Assembly: GCA_033297075.1 (NCBI GenBank) | Contig: MU858066.1 | Coordinates: 62,001-126,000 of the forward strand | Reading direction: 5' to 3' | DNA from: Rhypophila decipiens | Lineage: Eukaryota; Ascomycota; Sordariomycetes; Sordariales; Naviculisporaceae | Length of the DNA: 64,000 nt | Shown here: positions 46,401-58,302 of the stretch, piece by piece | Layout of the letters: each line of letters opens with the position of its first letter | Position numbering within the stretch: position 1 is the stretch's first letter | Program-made: the position numbers and the translations under genes | The notes under the pieces: generated by a model | Database searches by the model: none | The model's input: the letters and a program-made list of their open reading frames with translations, nothing else | Told to the model about the DNA's origin: nothing

Positions 46401-48042
46401 AGCCGCAATGCCCAACCGTCCACAACAGGGTCCACCAAACCCAGAAAATTCTAGGCTACAGGCTTTGGTAAGAGAGGAGGGTGTTCGAAATTCGAGGAAC
46501 CCACAGCAAAATATCGCCATGGCCCCGGAAGAATTGGAGGTAGCTCGACAAAGGGTCACGGCGGCTAGTATTTTGGTTGGTCAACTAATCCAGCATATCA
46601 AGCCGTGGTTCTCGATGACGCAGAATGAGGACCGAGCAAGGCTTTTCTTCAGATACAGATTTCGGCTCCTGCAGCAGTTTGTAGATGGTCAGAAACTCGT
46701 AGGACCACAAAAAGACGTACTGTCAATATCGATTGCCGAATTGGACGAGATGATGGGTCTTTTCGAGGCCTTGAAGGCAGAAATGACGGCTCTTTTTTCG
46801 AAACAAGGCCCAAGGCGACCTGCCCAGCCAGCTCCCCAGCCAGCTCCCGAAGGCCCTGCGCCACTCAACGCTGCGAATCTCGAGAAACAGGCCCAGATCC
46901 TCAAACAGGCCCAGAACCGTGGAGTGAACAAGTCCGTCCAAGCCCCGCACGCGCCCACCACAACACATGCACCTTTCCCTCTTGGGGCAAAGAAGTCGCC
47001 CGCCGGTGGTCCTACCTACCTCAACAAGCCGTCGGTGACAGCTGAGAACCTGCACCTCCCGCCCCGCAAGAAGCCCAAGACTGGACCACAACCGACATCT
47101 TCACCTGCCACCCAGCAAGCCAAGGTTCCGTCACCCCAGGTCAAAGCTCCGTCGCCCGAGTTGAAGCGACAATCGCCCCCCGAACCGGTCAAGCCTGAGC
47201 CCAAGACATACCGTTGCCCTGACCAGTATTGCGAGACCAATCAGACCTCACCGGGCTTCCTTACTGAAGAGGCACTTCAAGTACATATTGAACAGGAGCA
47301 TGTGAAGCCGAATGAAAACCCAGTCCAGTTTATGCACGACAACCTGGCCTTGGCTCTAGGACTGGACCAGCAGGGCAACGCGAAGGTGACGCCCAACGCT
47401 GCTGGTCAGGATTCACTGGCAGCACCAGCTATGAGTTTGAGCACCTCGAAGCAAGGCCAGACGCCCATGAGCAAGCCCGATTTTGCGGGTACTCCCATGT
47501 CACGGGATGCATCAATGCGTCGGCAGGGAAGTTCTGCAGGTACCCCTGGGAGGAATGGGATCAAGAGCGAGAACACGCCCAGGCTGGCAGACAGCAAACT
47601 TCCAGGTGCTAGGCAGGAGTCGGAGACACCGCAAATGACGTTGACGGATGATCCATGGGGCAACACGACGGTTGATCCACAGAGCTTGTTTGCGACGTTC
47701 GCCCCGCTCGAGACCCTTCCTGGGAGCCTTGCATCAGATATGGCAATGTACCGCTCGCTGACACCGAACGACACTCCCGAGTCGAGCAAAGACAGCGGGA
47801 CCTCGGAACCGAATAGTGATATCTCGGAGGGTGTGAACCTCGATATTGACTTGACTTGGCAAACGATGGATGGTGGTGACGTGCTCATGCACATGGCCAA
47901 CTTCAACATGGAGGGATTCGAGCCGATGGACGGCGAGATGTTGGGCGAAGATAACTTCCAAATTTCGTCGTTTGATGACATGAACGACTTTTCGAAGCCG
48001 TTTCAGTTCGATTCGTCTTTTTACTCGATGGATCCGAGCTAA
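43469..48042 (+). CDS. med15: Mediator tail subunit Med15 (Gal11 family)
   Basis: Mediator tail subunit that links DNA-bound activators to RNA polymerase II. Three exons: 43469-43656, 43722-43827 and 43888-48042, 1482 residues. Introns have donors GTATGT and GTAAAT and pyrimidine-rich acceptors with a CTAAC branch site. A KIX-type activator-binding domain is suggested at about residues 25-98 (NPRGAQNAQLGLLIQNNLF, TPAERQGKAMSLATAIMLAM, VDWHKAGLMAIEFEKKVF). The rest is dominated by Gln, Pro and Met, including a run of nine Gln and a four-unit octapeptide repeat at 674-705. A helical region (VAPEEL-like through GPQKDVLSISIAELDEMMGLF) may be the Mediator-contact part. Near 1206-1230 is a C-x4-C-x17-H-x4-H zinc-finger-like segment (YRCPDQYC ... 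HIEQEH). The C-terminus is acidic with phenylalanines, like an activation domain. Confidence 0.93.
45613..45708 (+). repeat. Coding 24-bp minisatellite in med15
   Basis: Four tandem units of 24 bp starting at 45613, 45637, 45661 and 45685. The first three are identical and encode AHQQAQQQ; the fourth diverges. The unit keeps the reading frame, so gain or loss of copies would change only the length of the Gln-rich linker. Confidence 0.9.
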
Positions 48043-49492
48043 GGTGGCTGAACACGTAGGGACTGGTGAGCTGGGAAAAGGAAGCGGGATGGAACGGATC
48101 GGCCTTGGTCATTTACTAGTCTTTTTTGTTCCTTTCTTTAATGGATACCCCAATTGCATTTTCCTCCCCTTCTTTTTTCTTCTCTGTAGCTATGGGATAT
48201 ACATGACTATATTCCCTAACCGGGGCGTCATCTTTTTTCAAGAGCCTTTCGGCTTCATAAAACAGGAGACTGGGAAGGGCCGGGCCGGGCCGGACTGGGA
48301 CATGAATGGGTTCTTTTGCCTTAGACAGGCCTTGGCAGCGGCGCCTGGCGTCGGTCTTCTTTTTGCGTTTCTTATTTCAAGTCAAATTATAGCAAGGGGT
48401 GCAACAACGGACGAGTGGTAGTGATGATCTACCTAGGACCTAATGAGCCACATGAAGTGAATGTTGGTCAGCATGGAGGATGGGCTTTATTGGAAAGGGT
48501 CTGGGATGGGAGACAAAAGGAGACCGGATTTCTTTTTATTTGCTCTAGCTTCCGTATTCAATATTTCTGGTTTGAGGCCTTTGACGGCGTGATATATACT
48601 CCTGGTATGGTTACTCAGAGTTCCTGGTTGGCGTACTTTGCATCTGATTGTGGAATGGGGCTGGGATCCCGCAAAGCCGCGTTGCCGGCTGTGTTCAACT
48701 CGTTCCATAAAGACAGTCCCCTGACTGACTGTCTGCCATGTTAATATTACTTGTTAATTTGGTATCATACTTTCTTAGGCTTATAAAGCTGTGTGGTTAA
48801 ATCTGTCGAACAATCCCATTGGACTAACTCATTCAATCACAATTATGTAGCAAAATGTCGTCTGAAACTCAGTATTTACTGATTTCCTATTCTGGTTAGC
48901 GGCAACCTGCCTACGCTTACTCCACATGCGCGCGTTGGGATCGCGGGGCAGAAACGCAGCTGCTCCTGCGGAACACATTAAAAAAACGGGGCGTGTCGGT
49001 GTGTTCCCACACACGCGATTATTTTCTTCTTACGCCACGACGCGCTGCATTACGGATACCTAGCTGCCCCCAGGGGTCCAGAACCACAGCAGCAACCATG
49101 CCACAGCATGGAGTGCATCCCATCCCGATACATTTCCAGTTCTTGGTTTTCTGTTTACTTGACTTGCTCTGGTTACGCACAATCTTCTGATCCTCTCCCG
49201 GTCTCTGCTTTCTGCCCAGCTTGGACTAATCTTCACGTCCCGCTACTCGGTAAGGCAGGTCGATCTTCTACGACGTGATAGAGGATACGCGCGGATACTT
49301 GTACATGTACCTGGGCTTTACCTCTGTATTTCTATGTGTGGGTGGCGGTGAATGTAATATTTGGTATCCCTCACATCCCCTCGACGAACAGTAGTCAAGA
49401 AGACGCAATCCCCGAGGGCAAGACCAGACGCGACGGCACCCGACAACAATATCCAATTCACCCACCCCAAGACCTGTTCCTACCAAGACGCA
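48043..49492. other. Intergenic region, Med15 to Whi5-family gene
   Basis: T-rich 3' flank of Med15 followed by the promoter of the next gene. No coding feature is supported; frames at 48044-48421 and 48415-48744 are unrecognisable. Confidence 0.5.
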
Positions 49493-50743
49493 ATGGACAC
49501 AAGATCGCCCACCAAGAGACGCGTCCTTGGTGTACTTGACCCTAACGCGGCGTCCCCAAGAACTCCCCAACCAGTGCTGGATGGAAAGAGGGCCAACTTC
49601 AAGTCAGAACATGTTGTTGCGTCGACGAGGTCGCCTTCAAACTCACAGGCCCGATCGCATAGGTTACCGTCCCCTTTGCCCAGACAAGACTCGCCGGGGC
49701 TGAGAAAACGCTCGGTGCACGAGATGGCGCCGTCGCGTGGAGAGGAAGAGGATCCAGCAGCACCGGCCAGGAAACGGCCCTGCTTGAGAGATGACGCAGA
49801 GGAGGATGCCTCTGGAGTTGGAGAGGTATGGACGAACGGCTATCCTATGTTTTTTGCAATGCGCAGTCAGTTAACAATGTCTGCCCCTTATACAGTCCCC
49901 AGTCTCTCCCCTGAGAAACAGGTCCGCGTCTTCAGAGACGTCTTCGGTTTTTGACAACTCTGTAAACGACACCTCTCACGCCACTGCTATTACCGAGCCA
50001 GACGAGCAACAACGCGGCGCTCCTGCCAACCCCTTATCTGCAGTAGCCGCGGCAGCAGTTGCTGCTTCTGGGCCAAGCCGGAGAGCTCCAGGCTCGAGGT
50101 TAACACGCGAACAGACCCGTGAGGTGAATACCCTCCCATGCCTTCTTACCTATCCCCATTGGCAATCTCAGAACCGACTTTGGCTAAACATCGTCCCCTC
50201 CGCCCATTACAGAAAGCCGAAACCATCAGACTACGCCTTGGTCTGGCAGCCTATAAGGTGCGGACAGGTCAGACAGACGTCCCACTTGAGCGACTCCGCG
50301 TTTTGCCAATGGTCCTTCCCGGGGCTACCAGTTTCAGGAGCACTACCACCAACAGCGCTTCTACCCCGCGACACGCCCTCCCCCCTACCGCTCACTTTGC
50401 GCGAAGTCAGCAACAACAGCCATCTCTGGGCGGTCGTGATTACCGAAGAGCGCTGCCTAGTGGAATTTCCCTGTCAGCACTTGGTAGCGGCGGTGAGAGG
50501 AGATCTAATAAAGAGGACGGCCACCACCAGCAGCAACAGCAACAAAGTAAAGGCAGTGATGAGTCGAGGAACGACTCGCACCTCAGGTCTTCACCGCCCG
50601 CGTTGCCTGCTGCTCGTGTTACGGAGGAGTCGCCGGAGAGCTTACCTACTCTAGAGCATCGGTCGACGTCGACGTCGACCGTGGAACAGGATGATGTCCT
50701 TCCCGACGCTGCCAACGGTCTGCTAAGTCTGGCGAGAGGCTAG
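49493..50743 (+). CDS. Whi5/Nrm1-family G1/S transcription repressor
   Basis: Whi5 and Nrm1 bind and repress the SBF/MBF factors that drive G1/S genes; cyclin-CDK phosphorylation releases Whi5. Three exons: 49493-49825, 49896-50123 and 50213-50743, 363 residues. Introns have donors GTATGG and GTGAAT and acceptors TACAG. The N-terminus TRSPTKRRVLGVLDPNAASPRTP contains several SP/TP candidate CDK sites and a basic patch. The family motif is built across the second junction: LTREQTREKAETIRLRLGLA AYKVRTGQTDVPLERL, at about residues 180-215, matching the Whi5 domain that contacts Swi6. The C-terminus is low-complexity with a Gln run. Filamentous fungi usually have one such protein, so the choice between a Whi5 and an Nrm1 role cannot be made here. 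The start is the first ATG in the frame. Confidence 0.85.
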
Positions 50744-53700
50744 GAGAATCACGCCGGATGGACGCTACGGATCGTTGTCGATTGGGATGGCCACGCGAGG
50801 ACTGAAGTGAGAACCTACTAGTAGCCTAACCTACCTGCTACCTGAGTCTGTTGGTGGTGGTTGAGGTTGCGGCAGCAGCTTGCTGAAATCCGTGCGCATT
50901 GATTTCTGTACTCGGTGTTGTCTTTCTTTGTTTTGACTCTTGTCATCAGGCGTAATGTATGCATTGCTTCGTTGGTCAACATTTGTGTCATTGTTATTAT
51001 TTTTGTAGGATTATATTCTCTCGGATGGTTCTGGTTGGTTGGTATCTCGGGGCTTCAAACTGGTTGCATACATGCATGTCAGATGACGGGAATGGATGGG
51101 TTTGGATTCCTAGGTCTTTGTTTGTGGGCTTGTCTGCGATCAACTAGCACTAGCAGACCTTGGTCACTTACTACTTTGAGGTTTTAGCTTTTACTTTTAA
51201 TAGCATTTGGTGGATATGCTATCATACCTAATTATTGAGTCTAAGTTTGTTTACCTGTGTCACGGCCATCGGTTCAGAGCGTGGTAGCTGTTCAATTGGC
51301 ACTACGAACGAAGATTCTACTCTGAAGAAGAAGAGAAAGCAAGAGAGAAGCGCGTCGCACACGCGCTTAGGTCAATCAGCTTGAGTGGGTCGCGTGCTCA
51401 TCGAACAGGGTTAGGGTTACAGCACCCCACCCACCTTCTGTGGTAGTTAGTTCGTCACACCCCTCCTAGTGGTTGATTGCTTAGTCTATTTAGTACTGGC
51501 TTAGTTAGGCTCGGACTGCAATAGACCTAAGTAATCTAGCCATATTGGATGTTTTACGAAGCGTGTGTGAGGATCGTATAGAGGAACAACCACCCTATTG
51601 TCACGGCGAGCCGTGATAACACAAGCGATAGTGCCCTATTGAAACTGCTATATAACACACAATTCTAAGGCTAGCTTGCAGCTTAGAATTTGGCATCCTT
51701 TTTAAGGAGGTTTGGCCTAGTGGTGTGGTTCTAGATTCCCAAATCGTCACACCTATACACCCTCATACGTACTATACATACCATTTACTTGATTGGATCT
51801 TCCAATCAAGTCTAGTTGCTCTTTTGGGCTATGTTACGTAGTGGTGTGGTATGTCACGATCGTTACAGGGACGAACGCATCTTGTGCTCCCCCATGCCGC
51901 GTCGAAGACCGGTTCAAAATTTCCAGAATCTTACGCATTGTGGTTATTGTTGCATCTTGGTGTCAACCTCGTGGCTCGCTCGCTCGGATCGATCATATGC
52001 GCGTCGCACACCCTCTTCCATATATCGCGCACCGTGATCTGATATCTCGTATATTGAGCGCCTCAGAATCTGTGTACGTGTATATAGACAATACGTCGTG
52101 TGTATATAACCCAGTACAGCCAGCTCATGATCGTTATTCCCACCCTTTGTTTACTTACGTGCAGGAAGAGAACATATTCCCGTTCCTGGACGGAACACGG
52201 AACACGGGATGTAAGCAAGCCGGACGGCTGGGGGTCCCCTAATCCATCCTGACGAACAGGGTTAAATGCAGGGCATCTTCCCGCTGCAACAATCCCGATT
52301 CCTTTCCGCTGCGAACCAACCGCTAACGGTACGCAACGGTCAACCGTCAGAGCGGGAGATCCACAATCTTAGCTGGATCGGACCCCTATCCCACGTGGCA
52401 GCTAGCCAGCCCGGTCAGCCACATCCGCCCGCCCTGCCCTGCCTTGCCCCCGATCTCGATCAGCTCTTCCTACCCGAACCGTAGCTGAAGATCAAAAGTG
52501 GATCTGTCCTAATGGAGGACAGGACCCTGAAGGACTTTACCGTAACGGTCTTAACCTACCTTGTCGTCTTACTCTCTGCTTTAAGATCACAAGACGCTTT
52601 ATTTGCGACTGCGAAGGCTCTGAGAAATCGTCAACAAGTCAGCCTATATAGATGGAGTTCTTGTCTTTCAGTACCAATACAAACGATATGAATGCGCCTC
52701 TCAAGCTTGACATCGGCATATTCACCAAAACAAACATCAACTTGATTATTTAGCTGCTCTTCAATAAATCTGCAGATAAAATCCTTTGACAGGTTAGACG
52801 CGGAGAACATAAGATCAATAATCAATCAGGAATATGTCAAGTAACGAAGCAGAAAACGAAGAATATAGGAAGAGGAAACATGATCAACAATGTCAAGAGA
52901 AACATCTTTGATGTTGGTTAGATATGGCGAATACCACATTGTGATTATTCCAAGTAGCAAAGCATCATTCATCTAAGGGACCTTTAAATACATACCTTAG
53001 AAACGCTAGAAAACATACCTAGTCAATCCTCTCCGAATACGCGTACTCATATATATACATTCATAATTCTCAGAACTCAAAGATCATGACAAGGATAAGA
53101 ACAAGGAGAAGTGGTCTCAAATCCGCGACTTCATTTAACACAAAGATGGATAGCTTCTTGGGTTTATTGCCTCACGGTTGTTTCCTTTCGAGACGCGTCT
53201 CGTCTTACTCCTCGACAGTACGTACGGGGAAGCTAAACAGAGTCGGTTTACCTACTGGTCGGTGTGCGATGTGCGGCGCGGTAACACACTACGAGTGAGT
53301 AGAAGCAATCCAAGTTGCACCCTAAAGGCCCGGTAGAATCTAGAATTAGGCATTGTTGACAGCAGAATGTATAAAAGATAGCCAAAATCAATTTACTAAC
53401 AAGTTAGCAAGAAACTAGTAGGGATGTTTAGACCATCTTCCATCATCACTGCTACCATTACATAGTGTTACGTTGCTCACGTTTGATATGATCAGGTAGG
53501 TAGGTAGCGAAATCCACCAGCAAGTTATCATCTCAATCAAGTGAGTACTCAGACAGATGTCGCATGTAAAGAGGTGATGTCGGGGTGGCTTTGTGTAAAC
53601 GATCATTTTGAACAACAGGTACAACACCCCTTATATGTTTATTCGATGCCTGCCTCCGTCTTAACTGGATGTATATATGTACTTTGCAGACCCAATATTC

Positions 53701-53951
53701 TATACCGGTCTTCCCTGATCTCGCAGCGCAACTCTTGAAAAAGAAAAAGAAATGACAAATGCCTAACCCTTGAAATTCGACTCACACCATAATATGCAGA
53801 AAGAAAAAAGGTATACAACTACTCCGCCGAAACTGATACTGAGCTGTTCTGTCCACGCCCTTATCGGATATGTTTCCTGTCATGTTATTATCGTCGTCTC
53901 ATAAAATGTACTACTTTGCATGACCCAGGCCATGGATATCCATGCTGATCA
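50744..53951. other. Gene-poor region, possibly with decayed mobile DNA
   Basis: No intact gene. Two strings beginning TGTCACGGC (51258 and 51599) are compatible with fungal LTR ends; the second is part of a perfect hairpin TCACGGC-GA-GCCGTGA (51601-51616). GGGTTAGGGTTA at 51408-51419 is two telomere-like units. TAGTGGTGTGGT occurs at about 51719 and 51839. The stretch TGGCCTAGTGG at about 51713 resembles a Pol III A box, with a poor B box directly after it. A perfect 14-bp palindrome CGAGACGCGTCTCG lies at 53189-53202. No reverse transcriptase or transposase coding is recognisable and no target duplication could be paired. Confidence 0.35.
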
Positions 53952-56904
53952 TCACATACGTCCCTCTTTCTCCTCCATCTCACGCATATACTTCACAAAG
54001 GTCTTTTTGTGTGTCTAAAGATCATGATTCGTGTCAGCAAATCACTGGCTCTTTTCCGGGAAGAAAGATAACTCACCATGCCCGCATAACGTCCATCTCG
54101 CAGAATGCAAATGTATCTCAGCCCCAGTTTCGCAAAGAGCTCATACACCAAATCCATGGGTGAGCGGATATCCAAAGCCACCGGCGCAGGATCGATGTAT
54201 GGTGTGAAGTCTGTCGGATCCGGACTACCGTCATCCGAATCATCGATGCTCGGCACCTCTGCCATCAGACACATGCTCGAACCTTCGTCGGGAAGGTTAT
54301 CGAGTGCGTATTCGAGATCGGGCGCGGGGATCAGGCCGACAAGGATATCATCTCTGATAATGGGCAACCCGCCGTCGAGCTCACCAGCCTTGTGTAGGAG
54401 CTCCAGCTTGACCCTCAGGCTAGACGCTGCGACAACGGGAGAATTGCTAATGTCAATAATTCGTTCCCTGCGCACGCGCGGGACAATGGCTGCCAATTCA
54501 GAGGTGAATATCGGCTTGTGCTTGTTGTTGAGGAACGGATACTCGTTCATCTCAGTGAGGAGGTCCTGTGAAACAAGCGATTTGAGTCAGTACAACTTCC
54601 CTAGGGTTCAAGTGCCATCTGAAACCTACATAAATACTGAGTGGCTCAATTGCATCGGCTGTCCACTTCGCGACGAGAATAGCGAGGGAAAACGGCAGCA
54701 CGTAGTCCAAGCTTCCAGTAAGCTCAAACAGGATGACGACCAGTGTCACCGAGAGTCTGGTCACGCCGCACATGGTCGAACCGGCAGCGATCAATCCATA
54801 CACACCAGGCTGAATGCAGGATGTACCGGGCATCCTGGCACACTGGTCCCAGATGGCCCAAGTCGGAAAGGCGAGGACGATCCACTGGACAAGGTGCCCG
54901 ATAAGACGACCCATGAGACCGCCTACAACCATGGATGGTACGTAAATACCAGCGGGGAGTTTCTTTGTTCAAAATGGTCAGCTCAGAACATGCTCTGTAA
55001 GTCTTGTCGCCATAACTTACAATGCCAAAGGTAATAATGGTAAGCAACCCCTTGATCAAGAAGGCCGCAAACAAGTTCAAAATAATTGGGGGGATCTCAT
55101 CGATGTTTTCCGGGCACAGTCCCAGGGGATCCAGGTTGTTGTCCTGCTTGTCACAAGGCGCAGCCAGGTTGTACAGAAGTTTGGCCACAGGCAACTTGGT
55201 CAAGTGGTTCCAGTATCCGATGAGCCCGGTCACAATGGCGACCAGGACGACCTCCAGCAACGGATGCGCCTTGATCATGGGGATCTTGCGAAAGTTCTTG
55301 GCCCAGTATCGGGATGCCTTGATGAAGAAGGCACCTGCGGCGCCTCCCAGTACACCAACAAGAATAAAGCTGCCAATCTCAAAATACTCCCAATCAACCA
55401 AGTAGCGGACTTGGAACAAGACGATCTTGTGTGTGCCGTAGGGATTGAGAAACTTGAGCGTCAGCGCAGCGGTGATGCAGCAAAAGAAGGTCCGGAAGAG
55501 GGTCTTGGCCGGGAAAAAGTAGGCAACTTCCTCGAGGCCAAAGAGCACACCACCCAGAGGAGCACCAAACGCTACAGCTACACCAGCAGCCGCGGCAGCA
55601 CTAAGCACCTCACGTCTCTTGGCGTCGTTTCTGTCGTACTTGCTGAATAAACGGCAGGCAATATTACCAACGCACGTAGCGATATGGACATATGGGCCCT
55701 CTTTGCCCAAGCTGAGGCCCGAAGCAACGCTCAAGATTAGGCCGGCCGTCTTGATAATGAGCGTCTTGAGGCCCAAGAAACCGTGGAGAACGAAGCCACT
55801 GAGAATGACACGAACTTCGGCCACTCCACTGCCAGCCGCAGAGTAATAGATCATAGGAGGCAATGTGCTCTCTTTGGGGGCCTGCCTGGGACTGACGCTA
55901 GTTTCATCAGTGTCGATATCGCCTTGTGGTCGTGCGGCAGGCTGAGCAGCCAGATTCTCGTCAAGGGTGGTCAGTCGGTATGCCGACGGGACGACAGTCT
56001 TGGTGGTCAGTGTCAGGAGACAGGCAAGCGTCGCAAAAAGGACGGCGCCGCCCATGTAGATGGCGAACTCGGTCCATTTCTCTCCGAACGGATATCCATG
56101 GAGGACTTCACCCCACTCTCGCCAATCAGTGCATGGGCCGAGGGGACAGCATTTCTTCTCGCTCCAATACCAATGGAGGTCGCAATAGCCATCTTTAAAG
56201 TCGAACACGGTCGACTCGGTGACATTAACCACGTATGCCAAAACCGCAACAATAAAGCCCACCAGGGCACTCAATATCCAGCCCTGGGCACCGTCAAACA
56301 GTACATATACGCGGCCCCAGAAGTCTTTCCGACTCCGGAGCATCTTGACCCTGTATGCATCGGCAATGCTGTCGTGGACCCAGTCGGTCGAGGTGAACTG
56401 ATCGTACCATACGCGCTCGTCGGGAAAGATGGAGCCTTTAGACTCGGCCATGGACGACTCTTGACGGTCCGAAAGGGCGCGAATCAGGCGTTGGCCCCAT
56501 GAGTTCGCTCGACTGTGGTGACGGTTACTCCTAATACTTTCTGTTGGAAGAAAACTACGGATTAGCATAGACTCAGTGCTAGGGAAGCCAGAGTGGCAGG
56601 ACTTACCAGCATAGCTCTGGTTTCTGGACAAATGAGGCGCCCTGGGAGATCCATGGGTGCTTTGAATCCGGATCCGAGATCGTGCAGTTCCTCCAAGAAG
56701 AGAGGTCCGCTCGTCCGGAGGTTCTGAGTTGGACGGTCTTCGACTCATGGTGGCGGGGTGTCGACGGAAGCTGATGGGAGAGTCGGGTACGGAAAGGTAT
56801 GAAGACTCTTCGGGATAGAGGCCAGGGTTTTCATTATCGTTCGTTTGGCTGTCGCGATTCTCCCGATTCTCGCGAATGCGCTGGTGGTGCCTTCTGGTAG
56901 ACAT
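53952..56904 (-). CDS. CLC-family chloride channel / Cl-/H+ exchanger
   Basis: Five exons: 56904-56607, 56540-55021, 54962-54630, 54565-54077 and 54014-53952, giving 900 residues. All introns are 58-66 nt. Junctions restore NQSYA-ESIRSN, ITFGI-KLPAGIYVPSM, EPLSIY-DLLTEMNEYP and RYAGM-THKKTFVKYMREMEEKEG. The long cytosolic N-terminus has an acidic dileucine motif ERTSLL at 65-70, a vacuole/endosome sorting signal in this family. CLC signatures: GSGVAEV at 337-343 (the GSGIP region), GKEGP at 378-382 with the gating glutamate E380, and AGIYVP at 610-615. The C-terminal third forms a CBS-domain pair. The gating glutamate and sorting motif favour an intracellular proton-coupled exchanger of the Gef1/CLC-3 type over a plasma-membrane channel, but this is inference. 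Confidence 0.95.
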
Positions 56905-58302
56905 CTTGGCTTGGGAGGGAAGGTGGTTGGCCGTCTGTTGACTTGAACGAAAGTTGGGGAACCGCGAACAATTAACAACCAAAAAAAGGAAGGTGAAAGT
57001 AAATAAATGCTCCTATGGAAAATCCATGAAACTTGAAAACACTGGACGTAGTTTCCTCAAGAATTTTATGAGGGGGTTCGAGGCTATGGATCCCCGGTGG
57101 TGGTCAGTCGGGTGTCAGGCGCAACGCGGCTTCCTCGTGTTTCTGTTCTGGGCGCTCCAAGGTTCCCGCACGCCACAACGGACCAACATGAAGGTCAACA
57201 ACGACTCGTGGGAGTAAATGATAGACCGAGAAATTCCGGGCTTTTTGCTTTTCGAATAACGAGAAAAAAACAGGTTACAATGTTGCTTGTTTAAAAGTGG
57301 TGATGTGGGCCGAGATGTTTCCCACGTGCAGTACTCGTGTCTCACTCAAGGTGCTGTTCGAGTCGTTCGTCATGGGCCGCAGCACAAGGCGGCGCTCCAA
57401 ATGTCCCTGAAGGTGTGTCAGATGGACCGATGACCCTCGTGCTCCCTTTGCAAACGTCGAGGGAAATACAATCAAATATGCCACACCGACACTTCCGGCT
57501 CTGGAAAGCCAAGAAAAGCCTCGCAACGAACGACGGCAAGAGAAAGAGGAGAAAAAGACAAAACAACCCACATCAGCCCAAGTCGAAGTTGTCGGACACA
57601 GGAAGGAGACTATCCCCAGGTTAAGTACAGGGAGGTGCAGGATGCCAAATTATATCATAGCGGAGTCTATTGATAGCTTCCTGCCAATCACAGAGATGGG
57701 CTCAAGATCATCCGTCCCCTTCCCCAGCAACAGGGGCTCCATTTGCTCGGAGTTGTTGTCTTGGCGCGCAAGCGCTTGTTGGCGGTGTGTGCTTCCAGCG
57801 CTGAGTTGCGATCTTAGCGATTCGGGGTCGCTGAAACAGACCAACAGGCAATGCTGTCAACCACTAATCTTTCTCGGATCGCCAACGCGCTCGCCCTCTC
57901 AGCTTCTGCTGTTACACCTCCTTGCACAACTCCCACTTACACATGACATAATAAGTCGCAACCAACACAAACAGAGGCTTAAACACCAGCGTCGAGTTGT
58001 ACCGAGTACAGTCAGTTCCACTTCTAACAGCCGTCCTACGGAGCAACGAACTCGGGTATCATCTGATAAGTGCATGGAAATCTGGGGTACAGTGGGCACT
58101 AGAGTTGGAGCTTTCGGGACGGCCCTGGGCCTGTGGGCTCAGCCATTCCTGCAGCGCTGTTATGAGGTGGTAACACAGTGCTAGGTATGCTCGGATACGG
58201 AATAATTCTCGACGACCGAACGCTCGCCTTTCAACCGCCAAGTTCGATTTCAAGACACACTTCATCATTGTGGCATCCGAACGACGTGGGGGTATAGCAG
58301 AG
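56905..58302. other. Divergent promoter region, CLC / NRDE2
   Basis: Region between two divergent genes. No coding feature is supported; frames at 57337-57624 and 57642-58184 have no recognisable content and antisense frames of similar length. Confidence 0.5.

Noticed and set aside
51700..51760. Possible tRNA-derived SINE (A-box-like TGGCCTAGTGG followed by GGTTCTAGATTCCC)
   Set aside because: The boxes are almost adjacent and the B box has an insertion; too weak to call.
51831..52292. A TGT...ACA stretch as a solo LTR
   Set aside because: The bases flanking the two ends (GGCTA and ATCCC) do not form a target duplication and no second copy is visible.
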